Of a stretch of 64,000 bases of DNA, positions 1 to 12,451 are shown piece after piece. Within the stretch, counting starts at the first letter, position 1. Each line of letters begins with the position of its first letter. Under the pieces are notes generated by a model. That model was given only the letters and a program-made list of their open reading frames with translations, made no database searches and was not told the DNA's origin. The DNA comes from Xanthomonas sp. AM6 (GTDB lineage Bacteria; Pseudomonadota; Gammaproteobacteria; Xanthomonadales; Xanthomonadaceae), in NCBI RefSeq assembly GCF_025665335.1, contig NZ_CP106869.1:4614501-4678500 (forward strand), read 5' to 3'. A program made the position numbers and the translations under genes.

Positions 1-498
1 GGCGTGATCCAGATCGACGAGCCGGCGATCCGCGAGGGCCTGCCGCTGCGCCGCGCGCAGTGGCAGGCGTACCTGGACTGGGCGGTGCAGTGCTTCCGCA
101 TCGCCGCGGCCGGGGTGCGCGACGCCACCCAGATCCACACCCACATGTGCTACTCGGAGTTCAACGACATCATCGAAGCGGTGGCGGCGATGGACGCGGA
201 CGTGATCTCGATCGAGACCTCGCGCTCGCGGATGGAACTGCTCGATGCGTTCGTGCGCTTCCGCTATCCGAACGCGATCGGCCCGGGCGTGTACGACATC
301 CACTCGCCGCGCGTGCCCGGCACGCAGGAGATGCTGCAACTGCTGGACAAGGCGCGCGCGGTGCTGGATCCGCAGCAGCTGTGGGTCAATCCGGATTGCG
401 GGTTGAAGACGCGCGGCTGGCCGGAAACGCGCAGCGCGCTGGAGGCGATGGTGGCCGCGGCGCGGCAGCTGCGCGCGCAGCAGGCGCAGGCGGCATAG
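1..498 (+). CDS. metE: 5-methyltetrahydropteroyltriglutamate-homocysteine methyltransferase, C-terminal part
   Basis: This is the 3' end of cobalamin-independent methionine synthase, which transfers a methyl group from methyltetrahydrofolate-triglutamate to homocysteine in the cytoplasm. The reading frame is open from the first base, so the N-terminal part lies outside the window. The visible 165 codons align well with the E. coli MetE C-terminus from memory: [27 protein letters not shown] (the His and Cys are zinc ligands), [25 protein letters not shown], and [13 protein letters not shown] with the last zinc Cys. The gene stops at TAG and is followed by a strong hairpin. The identification is secure; the start and its regulation cannot be seen. 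Confidence 0.97.
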   Translation, partial: GVIQIDEPAIREGLPLRRAQWQAYLDWAVQCFRIAAAGVRDATQIHTHMCYSEFNDIIEAVAAMDADVISIETSRSRMELLDAFVRFRYPNAIGPGVYDIHSPRVPGTQEMLQLLDKARAVLDPQQLWVNPDCGLKTRGWPETRSALEAMVAAARQLRAQQAQAA

Positions 499-504
499 GC
501 CGAC

Positions 505-533
505 GATGCCCGGCGTGCTTCACGCCGGGCATC
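505..533 (+). terminator. Perfect hairpin after metE
   Basis: A 12-bp perfect stem (GATGCCCGGCGT / ACGCCGGGCATC) with a 5-nt loop begins 6 bp after the metE stop. There is no T-run after it, so it may stop transcription weakly or protect the mRNA 3' end rather than act as a classical intrinsic terminator. Confidence 0.6.
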
Positions 534-737
534 ACAGCGGCAAGCGCGCGCGGCATCCCAGTTCGGACGCATTGCTGCGCTGCGTCTTTGTCCGGCAACC
601 TGGGCTGGCTATAAGCGGAAGGAATCTTCGCGGCGAGGGGGCGCCGCGTCCTCACGGACGTGCCGCCGCCGCTGCGCAACGCCGCGATGCGCCGGCCACG
701 CACGTCCGCTTCTTCGCACCGCCACGGAGAGCGCGTC

Positions 738-2705
738 ATGCCGAAGCTGTCGAGAGTGTCCGCCGTTTGCATCCTGTGTCTGGCCCTTCCTGCCGCAGCG
801 CAGGCGGCCGAGCTGATCCCCAAACAGCTGGCCGGCCCGCCCGAGGAGTTCGCGCAGATGCGCGCGCCGGCGCCGGCCGAGGCCGCGATCCTGTCCAAGA
901 GCGCGTTGCTGCCGGTGGAATTCTCTTCCGCACGCAGCGGCGCGGCCGCGCAATGGCAGGCGACGCTGCCGGTGGAGAACGGCAAGCTGCGCTTCGTGCT
1001 GCTGTCCGGCGCGCACGACTGGCAACCGCAACTGCATGCGCCCGGCGCAGCGAACGCACGCGCCAGTGCCGCGAGCATCGTGCCAAACGCCATCGCCACC
1101 CGCCTGGGCAGCGGCGACGCCGCGCTGCCGGCGCGCGAATACCGCGTGGACGCGGCCGCCAATGGCGACTGGACGCTGACCCTGCGCGCCGACGGCGCCG
1201 ATCCGCAACGCGGCTACCTGCTGATGGAAGGCGATGCGCGCACCCAGCTGGCGTCCTATCCCAGCGATCGCCGGCAGCTGCGCAGCGGCCAGCGCATCGG
1301 CCTGACCGCGCTGCTCGGCGGCACCGACAGCCACGGCGCCACTGCGCTGGGCGCCAATGCCGGGCGCATCCGCGATGCGCAGCTGCGCGTCACCGCGCCC
1401 GACGGCACGGTGACGCAGTGGCCGATGGCCGACGACGGCCGCCATGGCGACGGCGCCGCCGGCGATGGCGTCTATGCCGGCGATTTCCCGGCGAAGGCGC
1501 CGGGCAGCTATCTCGCGCAGGTGGTGGTGCACGGCGAGGACGCCGCCGGCCAGGCCTTCGTGCGCACCGCCGAACACGTGTTGCCGGTGCTGGACACGTC
1601 GCTGCGCATCGCCGCCGACGCGGTGGCCGCCAGCGCGCAGGCCGGCACGCGGCTGGCGCTGCCGATCCCGGTCAGTGCCGACGGCCAGGCGCCGGCGCAC
1701 TACCGCGTGCTCGGCGAACTGTGGGGCACCGGCCGCGACGGCGGCGCGGTGCCTGTGGCCTGGATCGGCGGCATGCTCGCGCCGCAGGACGGGCGCCTGC
1801 CGCTGAGCGTGGACGAGCGCTGGATCGTACGCGCCGGCGCGCGCGCGCCGTTCACGCTGCGCAACCTGCGCATCGAGGACCCGGACCATTTCGTGCCGCT
1901 GGCCACGCGCGCCACGCTGCCGCTGACCCTGCCGGCCCTGCGCCGCAGCAGCGTGGCGCGCGGCGGCGCGATCGACGCCAGCATGCGCATGGGCGAGCGT
2001 CCGGCGACGCTGCTGCGCGCGGCGACCGATGCGCAACCGCAGGCGACCGGCACGCGGCTGGTGCTGGTGCATGGCTATTGCTCCGGCGGGGTGTGGCCGG
2101 TGGCGCAGTTCAGCAATGCCTCGGCGTTCCTGGACGTCAACCAGAACCGCAGCAACGACCAGTTCGCGCAGCGGCTGGCGCAGTTCGGCAGCCAATGGAA
2201 TTCCTTCGGCACGGTGGCGCACAGCCAGGGCGGCATGGCCGCGCTGCACCTGTACAGCTACTACTGGAGCGGGCTGGACAACGCCAGCGGCGGCCGCGTG
2301 ATGCAGTCGGTGGGCACGCCCTACCAGGGCACCAACCTGGCCGGCATCCTGGCCACGGTGGGCTCGTGGTTCGGCGTGGGCTGCGGCAGCAACAGCGACC
2401 TGAGCTACGACGGCGCCAAGGCCTGGCTGGCCGGTATCCCCACCTCGGCACGGGCGCAGGTCAACTACTACACCACCTCCTTCGCCAAGACCAACTGGTA
2501 CACCAACGACTACTGCAACGCAGCCTCGGACCTGGTGCTGGACGATCCGGAGGACGGTACCGTCGAGCAGGTCAACGCGCAGCTGCCGGGCGGGATCAAC
2601 CGCGGCCACACCACCGGCCAGTGCCACACCACCGGCATGCGCGATCCGGCGCAGTACCTGGATGCCAGCCGCAATGCGACGATGAATGCCAATGCGGCGC
2701 GGTGA
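738..2705 (+). CDS. Secreted lipase-like alpha/beta hydrolase (choice-of-anchor X / 'conditioned medium factor' type)
   Basis: A 655-residue predicted secreted protein. The start at 738 is chosen because it gives a clean signal peptide (MPKLSRVSAV followed by a hydrophobic stretch ending AAAQAAEL) and has GGAGAG a few bases upstream; an in-frame ATG at 660 would add 26 unlikely residues. The N-terminal two thirds contain Ig-like segments (for example LTALLGGTDSHGA and DGVYAGDFPAKAPGSYLAQV), typical of the choice-of-anchor X family. The C-terminal third is an alpha/beta hydrolase core with LVLVHGYCSGG and the nucleophile elbow AHSQGG, followed by SVGTPYQGT, as in lipases. Relatives in Xanthomonadaceae are, as I recall, labelled conditioned medium factor. 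The substrate is unknown. It stands alone between metE and a convergent efflux operon. Confidence 0.8.
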   Translation: MPKLSRVSAVCILCLALPAAAQAAELIPKQLAGPPEEFAQMRAPAPAEAAILSKSALLPVEFSSARSGAAAQWQATLPVENGKLRFVLLSGAHDWQPQLHAPGAANARASAASIVPNAIATRLGSGDAALPAREYRVDAAANGDWTLTLRADGADPQRGYLLMEGDARTQLASYPSDRRQLRSGQRIGLTALLGGTDSHGATALGANAGRIRDAQLRVTAPDGTVTQWPMADDGRHGDGAAGDGVYAGDFPAKAPGSYLAQVVVHGEDAAGQAFVRTAEHVLPVLDTSLRIAADAVAASAQAGTRLALPIPVSADGQAPAHYRVLGELWGTGRDGGAVPVAWIGGMLAPQDGRLPLSVDERWIVRAGARAPFTLRNLRIEDPDHFVPLATRATLPLTLPALRRSSVARGGAIDASMRMGERPATLLRAATDAQPQATGTRLVLVHGYCSGGVWPVAQFSNASAFLDVNQNRSNDQFAQRLAQFGSQWNSFGTVAHSQGGMAALHLYSYYWSGLDNASGGRVMQSVGTPYQGTNLAGILATVGSWFGVGCGSNSDLSYDGAKAWLAGIPTSARAQVNYYTTSFAKTNWYTNDYCNAASDLVLDDPEDGTVEQVNAQLPGGINRGHTTGQCHTTGMRDPAQYLDASRNATMNANAAR

Positions 2706-2707
2706 GA

Positions 2708-2742
2708 GGCCGGGATTGGGGATCAGGGATTGGGGATTGGTA
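2708..2742 (+). repeat. G-rich heptamer tract (GGGATTG type)
   Basis: Several imperfect GGGATTG/GGGATCA heptamers followed by GGTAAAAGCGG lie immediately after the preceding gene's stop. The same arrangement recurs near 11019, 11927, 21056, 21178 and 36117 in this window. Confidence 0.7.
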
Positions 2743-2787
2743 AAAGCGGCTGCACCGGGCATGCAGACCCGGTGCAGTCTGATGTCA

Positions 2788-2858
2788 TTTGTGGGAGCGA
2801 CTTCAGTCGCGACGGGCCTTGCCGGTAGAGCCCGTCGCGACTGAAGTCGCTCCCACAA
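2788..2858. repeat. REP-like inverted pair
   Basis: Two REP-like palindromes (TGTGGGAGCGACTTCAGTCG and its inverse) face each other about 20 bp apart between two convergent genes. They would form one long hairpin in RNA from either strand, so they could serve as a bidirectional transcription end. Confidence 0.85.
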
Positions 2859-2895
2859 CATTGCGACAACTGCGAATACACGTGTCGGAAATGCG

Positions 2896-4352
2896 CTAAG
2901 GACCCGCGTCGGCCACCGGCGCTCCGCTCTGCGCGTCGGCGCCGCCGCCGAGCACCTTGTACAGGGTGACGCGGTTGCTGGCCTCGGTCAGGCGCAGGGT
3001 GATCAGGTTCTGCTGCGCGGTGTACAGCGAGCGCTGCGCGTCCAGCGCGTCCAGATAGCTGTCCACGCCGTTGCGGTAGCGGGCGTCGGCCAGCGTGTAG
3101 CTGCGCTGCGTGGCCGCGACCAGGGCGCGTTGCGCATCCATGCGCTCGTCCAGCTGCGCACGCGTGGCCAGCGCATCGGCCACTTCGCCGAAAGCGGTCT
3201 GGATGGCCTGCTCGTACTCGGCGACGCCGACGTCGCGGGTGATCTTGGCCACGTCCAGCTCGGCCTTGAGCGCGCCGGCGCGGAAGATCGGCACGCTAAT
3301 GCTGGGCACGAACGACCAGGTGCGATTGCCGGCATCGAACAGGCTGGACAGCGCGTCGCTGCTGCGCCCGGTCGAGGCGGTCAGCGAGATGGTCGGGAAG
3401 AACGCCGCGCGCGCCGCGCCGATGTCGGCATTGGCCGACTTCAGCGTGTGCTCGGCGTACAGCACGTCTGGACGCTGCAGCAGCACGCGCGACGGCAGCG
3501 TGGCCGGCAGCGGCGCCAGCGCCACGCCGGCTTCCAGCGCGACCGCCTGCGGCAACGCCTCCGCGCTCACCGGTGCGCCGACCACCAGGTCCAGCGCGTT
3601 GCGTGAGGTGGCCAGCTGTGTGGTGTAGCTGGCGACGTCGGCCCGCGCGCTTTCCACGCTGGTCTGCACCTGCGCCAGGTCCAGCCCGGAGACGATGCCC
3701 TGCTGATGCTGCAGTTCGGTGAGCTGCAGGGTGCGGCGCTGGCTATCCAGGGTCTGCTGCGCCAGCGCCAGGCGCTGCTGGTCGGCGGCCACGGTCAGCC
3801 AGTCGGCCGCGACCTCGGCGACCAGGCTCATGCGCGTGCTGCGCTGGGTCTGTGCGGTGGCCAGATAGGTCTCCAGCGCTTCGTTCTTGAGGCTGCGGAT
3901 GCGCCCGAACAGGTCCAGTTCCCAGCTGCTGACGCCGACCTCGGCGCCATAGCTGCGGCTCACGTCCGAGCGCCCGCTGGCGCTGGTCGATGCGCTGCCG
4001 CGCGCCGCGCTCTCGCTGCCGGTGACGCTCACCGACGGGAACAGGTCCGCGCGCTGGATGCGGTACTGCGCGCGCGCCTTGTCAATGTTGAGCACGGCCA
4101 CGCGCAGGTCGCGGTTGTTGTCCAGCGCTTGCGCGATCGTCTGCTGCAGGCGCGGGTCCAGGAACACCTGGCGCCAGTCCAGCATGGCCACGTCGGCAAC
4201 GTCGCCTTCGCCGCCGCTGCCGGTGCCGCTGTCGGCGAACGAGGCCGGCACCGGCGCGTCGGGGCGGGCGTAGCTCGGCGCCATGCTGGCGCAGCTGGCC
4301 AATGCGCCGACGCAGGCCAGGGCCAGCGCCGCGCGGGTCAGGGACGGACGGC

Positions 4353-4356
<4 letters not shown>
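2896..4356 (-). CDS. RND efflux outer-membrane lipoprotein (NodT/OprM family)
   Basis: A 486-residue outer-membrane channel of the tripartite efflux pump. The N-terminus is a lipoprotein signal with lipobox LASC (Cys22), followed by MAPSYARPDAPVP, typical of OprM/NodT proteins. Two OEP repeats are visible as long helical stretches, with YDLFxR-like WELDLFGRIRS in the first and RRPDV-like LLQRPDVLYAEH in the second. The ATG lies in a 4-bp overlap (ATGA) with the stop of the pump gene, so the two are translationally coupled. It is the last gene of a three-gene operon matching smeABC of Stenotrophomonas and mexAB-oprM. The substrate range cannot be read from sequence. Confidence 0.93.
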
Positions 4357-7499
<3,143 letters not shown>

Positions 7500-7508
7500 G
7501 GCGGTTCC

Positions 7509-8723
7509 TCAGTTGGCCTGCGGCGCAGCGGCAGCGGCGCCTTGCGTGCCCGCAGGCGCCTTGGCGGCGGCGGCATTCGCGGTCACTTCCACCGCCTTGA
7601 CCTGGGCACCCACCGCGACCTTCTGCAGGCCCTGCACGATGACCTTGTCGCCGACCTTCAACCCGTCGCGCACCACCCACTTGTCGCCGATCGCATCGCC
7701 GGTGGTCAGCACGCGCTGCGCGACCTTGTTGTCGCTGCCGACCACCATCGCCACCGCCTCGCCCTTGCTGTTGCGGCTGATCGCCTGCTGCGCCACCAGG
7801 ATCGCCTGCTCGTCCACCGCCGTCGACAGCACCGCCTTGACGTACATACCCGGCAGCAGCAGGCGATCGGGGTTGGGCACCACCGCGCGCAGCTTGACCG
7901 TGCCGGTAGCAGTATCGACCGCGGCATCGACCACTTCCAGCGTGCCGCTGCGCGCATAGGTGCTGCCGTCCTCCAGCTGCAGTTTCACTTCGGCCTTGCC
8001 GTCCACCGCCTTGAGCCGGCCGGCGTCGAGCTGGCGGCGCAGCTGCAGCAGCTGCGCGCTGGACTGGGTCACGTCCACGTACATCGGATCGAGCTGGTTG
8101 ATGGTGGCCAGCACGTCGCTCTGGCCGGCGCTGACCAGCGCGCCGGGCGTGTAGCTGGAGGTGCCGATGCGGCCGCCGATCGGCGCGGTGATGCGGGTGT
8201 AGTCCAGATTGATGCGCGCGGTCTGCAGCGCCGCCTTGGCCGCCACCACCGCTGCCTCGTTCGAGCGCAGCGTGGCTAGCGCATCGTCGCCGTCCTGCTT
8301 GCTGACCGCGTCCAGCGCGACCAGGGTGCGATAGCGCTGCGCCTTCGGCCTGGCCGACTGCACCGCCGCCTCGGCCTGCGCCAGATCGCCCTTGGCGCTG
8401 TCGTACGCCGCCTGGTAGGTGGCCGGATCGATCTCGTACAGCACCTGGCCGGCCTTGACGTCCTGGCCCTCGGTGAACAGCCGCTTGCGCAGGATGCCGC
8501 CGACCTGCGGGCGCACCTGCGAACTCATGTACGCCACGGTGCGTCCGGCCAGGGTCTGGTCCATGGCCAGCCGCTGCGCCCGCACCGTCTCCACGCCGAT
8601 CTGCGCCTGCTGCTGCGGCGGCGGTTGCTCGGAAGAACACGCGGCCACGGCCGCGGCGATGGCGGCGGCCAACAGCCAGCGCGAGGACGAAACGGGGAAG
8701 CGACGGGCGACGACGGGCAGCAT
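7509..8723 (-). CDS. RND efflux periplasmic adaptor (AcrA/MexA/SmeA-like)
   Basis: A 404-residue membrane-fusion protein that would join the pump to the outer-membrane channel. The N-terminus has a lipobox (AVAAC, Cys29), so it is probably lipid-anchored. Family motifs follow in order: GRTVAYMSSQVRPQVGGIL (first lipoyl half), DVKAGQVLYEIDPATYQAAY, a helical hairpin rich in Ala/Gln, then RINLDYTRITAPIGGRIG (second lipoyl half). The C-terminus is rich in Ala and Lys. It is the first gene of the operon and is divergent from the sensor kinase gene across about 160 bp. Confidence 0.94.
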   Translation of the reverse strand: MLPVVARRFPVSSSRWLLAAAIAAAVAACSSEQPPPQQQAQIGVETVRAQRLAMDQTLAGRTVAYMSSQVRPQVGGILRKRLFTEGQDVKAGQVLYEIDPATYQAAYDSAKGDLAQAEAAVQSARPKAQRYRTLVALDAVSKQDGDDALATLRSNEAAVVAAKAALQTARINLDYTRITAPIGGRIGTSSYTPGALVSAGQSDVLATINQLDPMYVDVTQSSAQLLQLRRQLDAGRLKAVDGKAEVKLQLEDGSTYARSGTLEVVDAAVDTATGTVKLRAVVPNPDRLLLPGMYVKAVLSTAVDEQAILVAQQAISRNSKGEAVAMVVGSDNKVAQRVLTTGDAIGDKWVVRDGLKVGDKVIVQGLQKVAVGAQVKAVEVTANAAAAKAPAGTQGAAAAAPQAN

Positions 8724-8788
8724 GCGGCGGACTCACGGTTTATCCGAATGTGGCCACGCTACGGCGCGAATGTGCAGCAAATTTGGAG

Positions 8789-8800
8789 ATTGCCGGCAAT
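8789..8800. promoter_or_regulatory. Perfect 12-bp palindrome between efflux operon and sensor kinase
   Basis: ATTGCCGGCAAT is a perfect palindrome in the divergent 160-bp intergenic region. Its place makes it a possible operator for the efflux operon or the two-component genes. A single short palindrome is weak evidence. Confidence 0.35.
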
Positions 8801-8883
8801 GGTGCTAATTCGCTTGATTTCCCCTGCCTCGGCGCGGTTAATGCACAGCATCCGCCGTCGCCGCGTCCCGCATTGCCTCTCCG

Positions 8884-10263
8884 ATGAAACTGGGCATCAC
8901 CGCCAAGCTGTTCCTCGCCATCCTCGCCGCGTGCGTGGCGGTGCTGCTGGTCAACGGCGTGGCCGTGCAGATCTTCCTCAAGCGCCAGTTCCTGGATTAC
9001 CTCAACGACCAGGGCGTGGAACGCATGCTGGAGACGCTGCCGCGGGTCAGCGCCGAGTACGCGCGGCACGGCAACTGGGACTTCGTGCGCGACAACCCCG
9101 ACGCCTGGTTCGTGCTGATGCGCCCGGAACGCGGCGGCGGCCTGCCGCGCCGCCCGCCGCCGATCTCCGACCAGACCGGCGCCGTGTTCCGCTTCGCCGT
9201 GCTCGACAAGGACTACAAGTCGGTGATCGGCAATCCCGACGTCGGCCGCGACGACATCCTGCGCCCGATCGTGGTCGACGGCCGTACCGTCGGCTGGATG
9301 GCGATGTTGCCGTTCCAGAAGGTGCTGGCGGCCGAAGACGCGCGCTTCTACCAGGCACAGCAACGCGCATGGTGGACGATCGGCAGCGCCTCGCTGCTGG
9401 TCGCCGCGCTGCTCGGCTGGCTGCTGTCGCGCGCCTTGCTGCGGCGCATGCGCGGCCTCACCGGCGCCACCCATCGCCTGGCTGCCGGCGATTACGCCAC
9501 CCGCATCGACACCGGCGCGCGCGACGAATTCGGCCAGCTTGCGCGCGACTTCAACCTGCTGGCGCAGGCGCTGGAGCACAACGAACGCGCGCGGCGCGAG
9601 TTCATGGCCGACATCTCGCACGAGCTGCGCACACCGTTGGCGGTGCTGCGCGCCGAACTGGAAGCGCTGCAGGACGGCATCCGGCCGATGACGCCGGCGT
9701 CGCTGACCTCGCTGCACCAGCAAATCGGCCAGCTCGGCAAGCTGATCGAGGACCTGTACGACGTCTCCCTGACCGACGTCGGCGCGCTCGCCTACCGGCG
9801 CGCGCCGGTCGACCTGGCGCTGATCCTGGCCACCGTGCTGGCCGGCGCGCGCGCGCGCTTCGCCGCCGCGCAATTGCAGTTGCAGGTGCAGATTGTCGGC
9901 AGCCCGCTGCAGGTGGATGGCGACGAGCGCCGATTGCAGCAACTGCTCGGCAACCTGCTGGAGAACACGCTGCGCTACACCGATGCCGGCGGCCAGGTAC
10001 AGGTGCACTGCATGCGTCACGACGCGGTGCTGGAACTGCAAATCGAGGACAGCGCGCCGGGCGTGGACGCGGACAAGCGCGCACGCCTGTTCGAACGCTT
10101 CTACCGCGCCGAGGCCTCGCGCAACCGCGCCAGCGGGGGCAGCGGCCTGGGCCTGGCGATCTGCCGCAACATCGCCGAGGCGCATGGCGGCTCGATTGTC
10201 GCCGAAGCCTCCGCGCTCGGCGGGCTGCGCGTGGTGCTGCGCTTGCCGGCGTTGGCGGCATGA
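8884..10263 (+). CDS. Sensor histidine kinase, BaeS/SmeS-like
   Basis: A 459-residue membrane kinase. TM1 is at about residues 8-32, a periplasmic sensor domain follows, and TM2 is at about 163-182. Then come a HAMP segment (LLRRMRGLTGATHRLAAGDY), the H-box ADISHELRTPLAVL with phosphoacceptor His246, an N-box (LLGNLLENTLRYT), and G-boxes (SGGSGLGLAICRNI). The stop overlaps the start of the response regulator (ATGA), giving a co-translated pair. In Stenotrophomonas the SmeSR pair sits divergently beside smeABC, so this kinase probably senses envelope or drug stress and controls the adjacent pump. No good ribosome site is seen just before the ATG, and the start could differ slightly. Confidence 0.92.
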   Translation: MKLGITAKLFLAILAACVAVLLVNGVAVQIFLKRQFLDYLNDQGVERMLETLPRVSAEYARHGNWDFVRDNPDAWFVLMRPERGGGLPRRPPPISDQTGAVFRFAVLDKDYKSVIGNPDVGRDDILRPIVVDGRTVGWMAMLPFQKVLAAEDARFYQAQQRAWWTIGSASLLVAALLGWLLSRALLRRMRGLTGATHRLAAGDYATRIDTGARDEFGQLARDFNLLAQALEHNERARREFMADISHELRTPLAVLRAELEALQDGIRPMTPASLTSLHQQIGQLGKLIEDLYDVSLTDVGALAYRRAPVDLALILATVLAGARARFAAAQLQLQVQIVGSPLQVDGDERRLQQLLGNLLENTLRYTDAGGQVQVHCMRHDAVLELQIEDSAPGVDADKRARLFERFYRAEASRNRASGGSGLGLAICRNIAEAHGGSIVAEASALGGLRVVLRLPALAA

Positions 10264-10943
10264 ACGGCCTCGCCCCGATCGGCCACGTGCTGATCGTCGA
10301 GGACGAGCCGCGCTTGGCCGCGGTGATGAGCGAATACCTGCATGTGGCCGGCTATTCGCATGACTGGATCGCCGATGGCGCGCAGGCGCTGGGCGCGTTC
10401 CGCGCGCAGAAGCCGGACCTGGTGCTGCTAGACCTGATGCTGCCCAACCGCGATGGCCTGGAGATCTGCCGCGAACTGCGCAAGGAGAGCGCGGTGCCGG
10501 TGATCATGGTCACCGCGCGGGTGGAGGAGATCGACCGCCTGCTCGGCCTGGAGATCGGCGCCGACGACTACATCTGCAAGCCGTTCAGCCCGCGCGAGGT
10601 GGTGGCGCGGGTACAGGCGGTGCTTCGCCGCCATCGCCACGACCCCAACGACGCGCCGGCGCCGGGCCTGCGCATCGACGCCGACGCCTGCCGTGCCAGC
10701 GTGCACGGCCGCGACCTGGACCTGACCCAGGTCGAGTTCCGCCTGCTGCGCACCCTCGCCACCACCCCGGGCCGCGTGTACTCGCGCGAACAACTGATGG
10801 ACCGGCTCTACGCCGACCACCGCATCGTCACCGACCGCACCGTCGACAGCCACGTCAAGAACCTGCGCCGGAAGCTCGCCGACGTTGGCGGCGAGGAGTG
10901 GGTGCGCTCGGTGTACGGCGCCGGCTACCGTTTCGAGCCCTGA
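10260..10943 (+). CDS. OmpR-family response regulator, BaeR/SmeR-like
   Basis: A 227-residue regulator. The receiver domain (about residues 8-120) begins VLIVEDEPRL, with phosphoacceptor Asp58 in LVLLDLMLPNRDGL and the switch Lys in YICKPFSPRE. The C-terminal winged-helix DNA-binding domain includes LTQVEFRLLRTLATTPGRVY and a recognition helix region HRIVTDRTVDSHVKNLRRKL. The ATG overlaps the kinase stop by 4 bp. It is the expected activator of the divergent RND operon by comparison with SmeRS and BaeRS; this role is inferred from synteny and family. Confidence 0.93.
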   Translation: MNGLAPIGHVLIVEDEPRLAAVMSEYLHVAGYSHDWIADGAQALGAFRAQKPDLVLLDLMLPNRDGLEICRELRKESAVPVIMVTARVEEIDRLLGLEIGADDYICKPFSPREVVARVQAVLRRHRHDPNDAPAPGLRIDADACRASVHGRDLDLTQVEFRLLRTLATTPGRVYSREQLMDRLYADHRIVTDRTVDSHVKNLRRKLADVGGEEWVRSVYGAGYRFEP

Positions 10944-11018
10944 GCGGGCGGCAAAAAACCAATCACTGAAAAAAACACCTCGGCCTATCCCGTCACCGCG
11001 CAGAACCCCAGCTCTTGC

Positions 11019-11046
11019 GAGTCCCGAGTCCCGAGTCCCGAGTCCC
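11019..11046. repeat. GAGTCCC heptamer x4
   Basis: Four exact tandem copies of GAGTCCC (GGGACTC on the other strand) just beyond the purU stop. On the purU-coding strand this is a G-rich tract. It belongs to the heptamer family seen elsewhere in the window. Confidence 0.85.
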
Positions 11047-11050
11047 CAGA

Positions 11051-11902
11051 TCAGCGAAACACGACCGTCCGATGCCCATTGAGCAGGATGCGATGCTCGA
11101 CGTGGCGGCGGACCGCACGCGCCAGCACCTGCGATTCGGTGTCGCTGCCCAGGCGCACCAGTTCGCGCGGAGTCATCGCGTGGTCCACGCGGGCCACGTC
11201 CTGTTCGATGATCGGGCCTTCGTCGAGGTCGCCGGTGACGTAGTGCGCGGTGGCGCCGATGATCTTGACCCCGCGCGCGTGCGCCTGGTGGTACGGCTGC
11301 GCGCCCTTGAAGCTGGGCAGAAAGCTGTGGTGGATGTTGATCGCGCGCCCGGCCAGCGCCGCGCACAGCGCCGGCGAGAGGATCTGCATGTAGCGCGCCA
11401 GCACCACCAGGTCGATGCGTTCGCGCTCCACCAGCGCCAGCAGCTGCGCTTCCTGCGCATCGCGGTTGGCGGCGCTGACCGGCAGGTGGTGGAACGGCAC
11501 GTCGTAGGAGCGCGCCAGCGCGGCGAAATCGTCGTGGTTGGACGCCACTGCGGCGATGTCCACGCGCAGCTGCCGGCTGTGCGCGCGGAACAGCAGATCG
11601 TTGAGGCAATGGCCCTGCTTGCTGACCAGCACCAGCAGCCGCGCGCGGCGCCGCGCATCGTGCAGCTGCCAGTCCATCGCGTAGTCGGCGGCAAGCGGCC
11701 CCAGCTGCACCTTCACCGCGGCGACGATGCCGTCGGCCGGCACGTCGAAGTGCACGCGCAGGAAGAAGCGGCCGCTCTCCTCGTCGCCGAACTGCTGCGC
11801 ATCGAGGATGTTGCAACCGTGCTCGAACAGCAGGCCGCTGACACGATAGACGATGCCGGTACGGTCCGGGCAGGACAGGGTCAGGATGTAGTCGGGGCGC
11901 AT
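11051..11902 (-). CDS. purU: Formyltetrahydrofolate deformylase
   Basis: A 283-residue enzyme that hydrolyses 10-formyl-THF to THF and formate, balancing one-carbon pools and supplying formate for PurT. An N-terminal ACT domain (YILTLSCPDRTGIVYRVSG, about residues 4-85) senses Met/Gly in relatives. The C-terminal formyltransferase fold has NIHHSFLPSFKGAQPYHQA with the catalytic His, and GATAHYVTGDLDEGPIIEQ with the catalytic Asp. The start MRPDYILT is chosen because it matches the family N-terminus; the frame stays open 31 codons upstream, but those are low-complexity heptamer-rich DNA. The gene stands alone, flanked on both sides by G-rich heptamer tracts. Confidence 0.96.
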   Translation of the reverse strand: MRPDYILTLSCPDRTGIVYRVSGLLFEHGCNILDAQQFGDEESGRFFLRVHFDVPADGIVAAVKVQLGPLAADYAMDWQLHDARRRARLLVLVSKQGHCLNDLLFRAHSRQLRVDIAAVASNHDDFAALARSYDVPFHHLPVSAANRDAQEAQLLALVERERIDLVVLARYMQILSPALCAALAGRAINIHHSFLPSFKGAQPYHQAHARGVKIIGATAHYVTGDLDEGPIIEQDVARVDHAMTPRELVRLGSDTESQVLARAVRRHVEHRILLNGHRTVVFR

Positions 11903-11924
11903 CCGCGCAATGATAGGGGAGAAT

Positions 11925-11954
11925 TCGGGATGCGGGATGCGGGATGATGGGCGC
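11925..11954 (+). repeat. GGGATGC heptamer tract
   Basis: Short G-rich heptamers (GGGATGC, GGGATGA, GGGCGCG) immediately upstream of purU. Together with the tract at its 3' end they bracket the gene. Confidence 0.6.
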
Positions 11955-12011
11955 GGGTGTTGCGAGGACACTGAATGTGGAATGCCACAGGGCACTGAAG
12001 GTGTCTTGCCG

Positions 12012-12415
12012 AATGTAGGAGCGGCTTCAGCCGCGACAGGCGTTACCGGTAGGGCTTGTCGCGACTGAAGTCGCTCCTACAGGGACTTGCGGTGAGCCAA
12101 TCGGGTGCGCTGTGGGAGGACTTCGGCCCCGACGCCATACGGCATGGGAAAGTGCACCTCTCCGCTCGTCGCGACTGAAGTCGCTCCTACAGGGACTTGC
12201 GGTGAGCCAATCGGGTGCCCTGTGGGAGGGACTTCAGTCCCGACGCCATGCGGCATGGGAAAGCGTCCCTCTCCGCTCGTCGCGACTGAAGTCGCTCCCA
12301 CAGGGACTTGCGGCGAGCCAATCGGGTGCGCTGTGGGAGGGACTTCAGTCCCGACGCCGTGCGGCATGGGAAAGTGCACCGCTTCGCTCGTCGCGGCTGA
12401 AGCCGCTCCTACAAA
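12012..12415. repeat. REP array: three tandem 110-111 bp units
   Basis: A region without genes is made of REP-like palindromes. The phrase GCGACTGAAGTCGCTCC starts at 12061, 12171 and 12282, and a GCGGCTGAAG variant is at about 12393, so units repeat every 110-111 bp. Each unit holds one REP core, the linker AGGGACTTGCGGTGAGCCAA, an inverted diverged REP (GTGGGAGGGACTTCAGTCCC), and a GGCATGGGAAAG linker. The copies differ by scattered changes. No open reading frame here looks real. Confidence 0.9.
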
Positions 12416-12451
12416 GTGCGGCATCCACGCTGGCCGCGCAGCGCCGGCACG

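Noticed and set aside
12061-12415. CRISPR array
   Set aside because: The repeats are 110 bp units made of palindromes with no unique spacers of constant length, and no cas genes are near.
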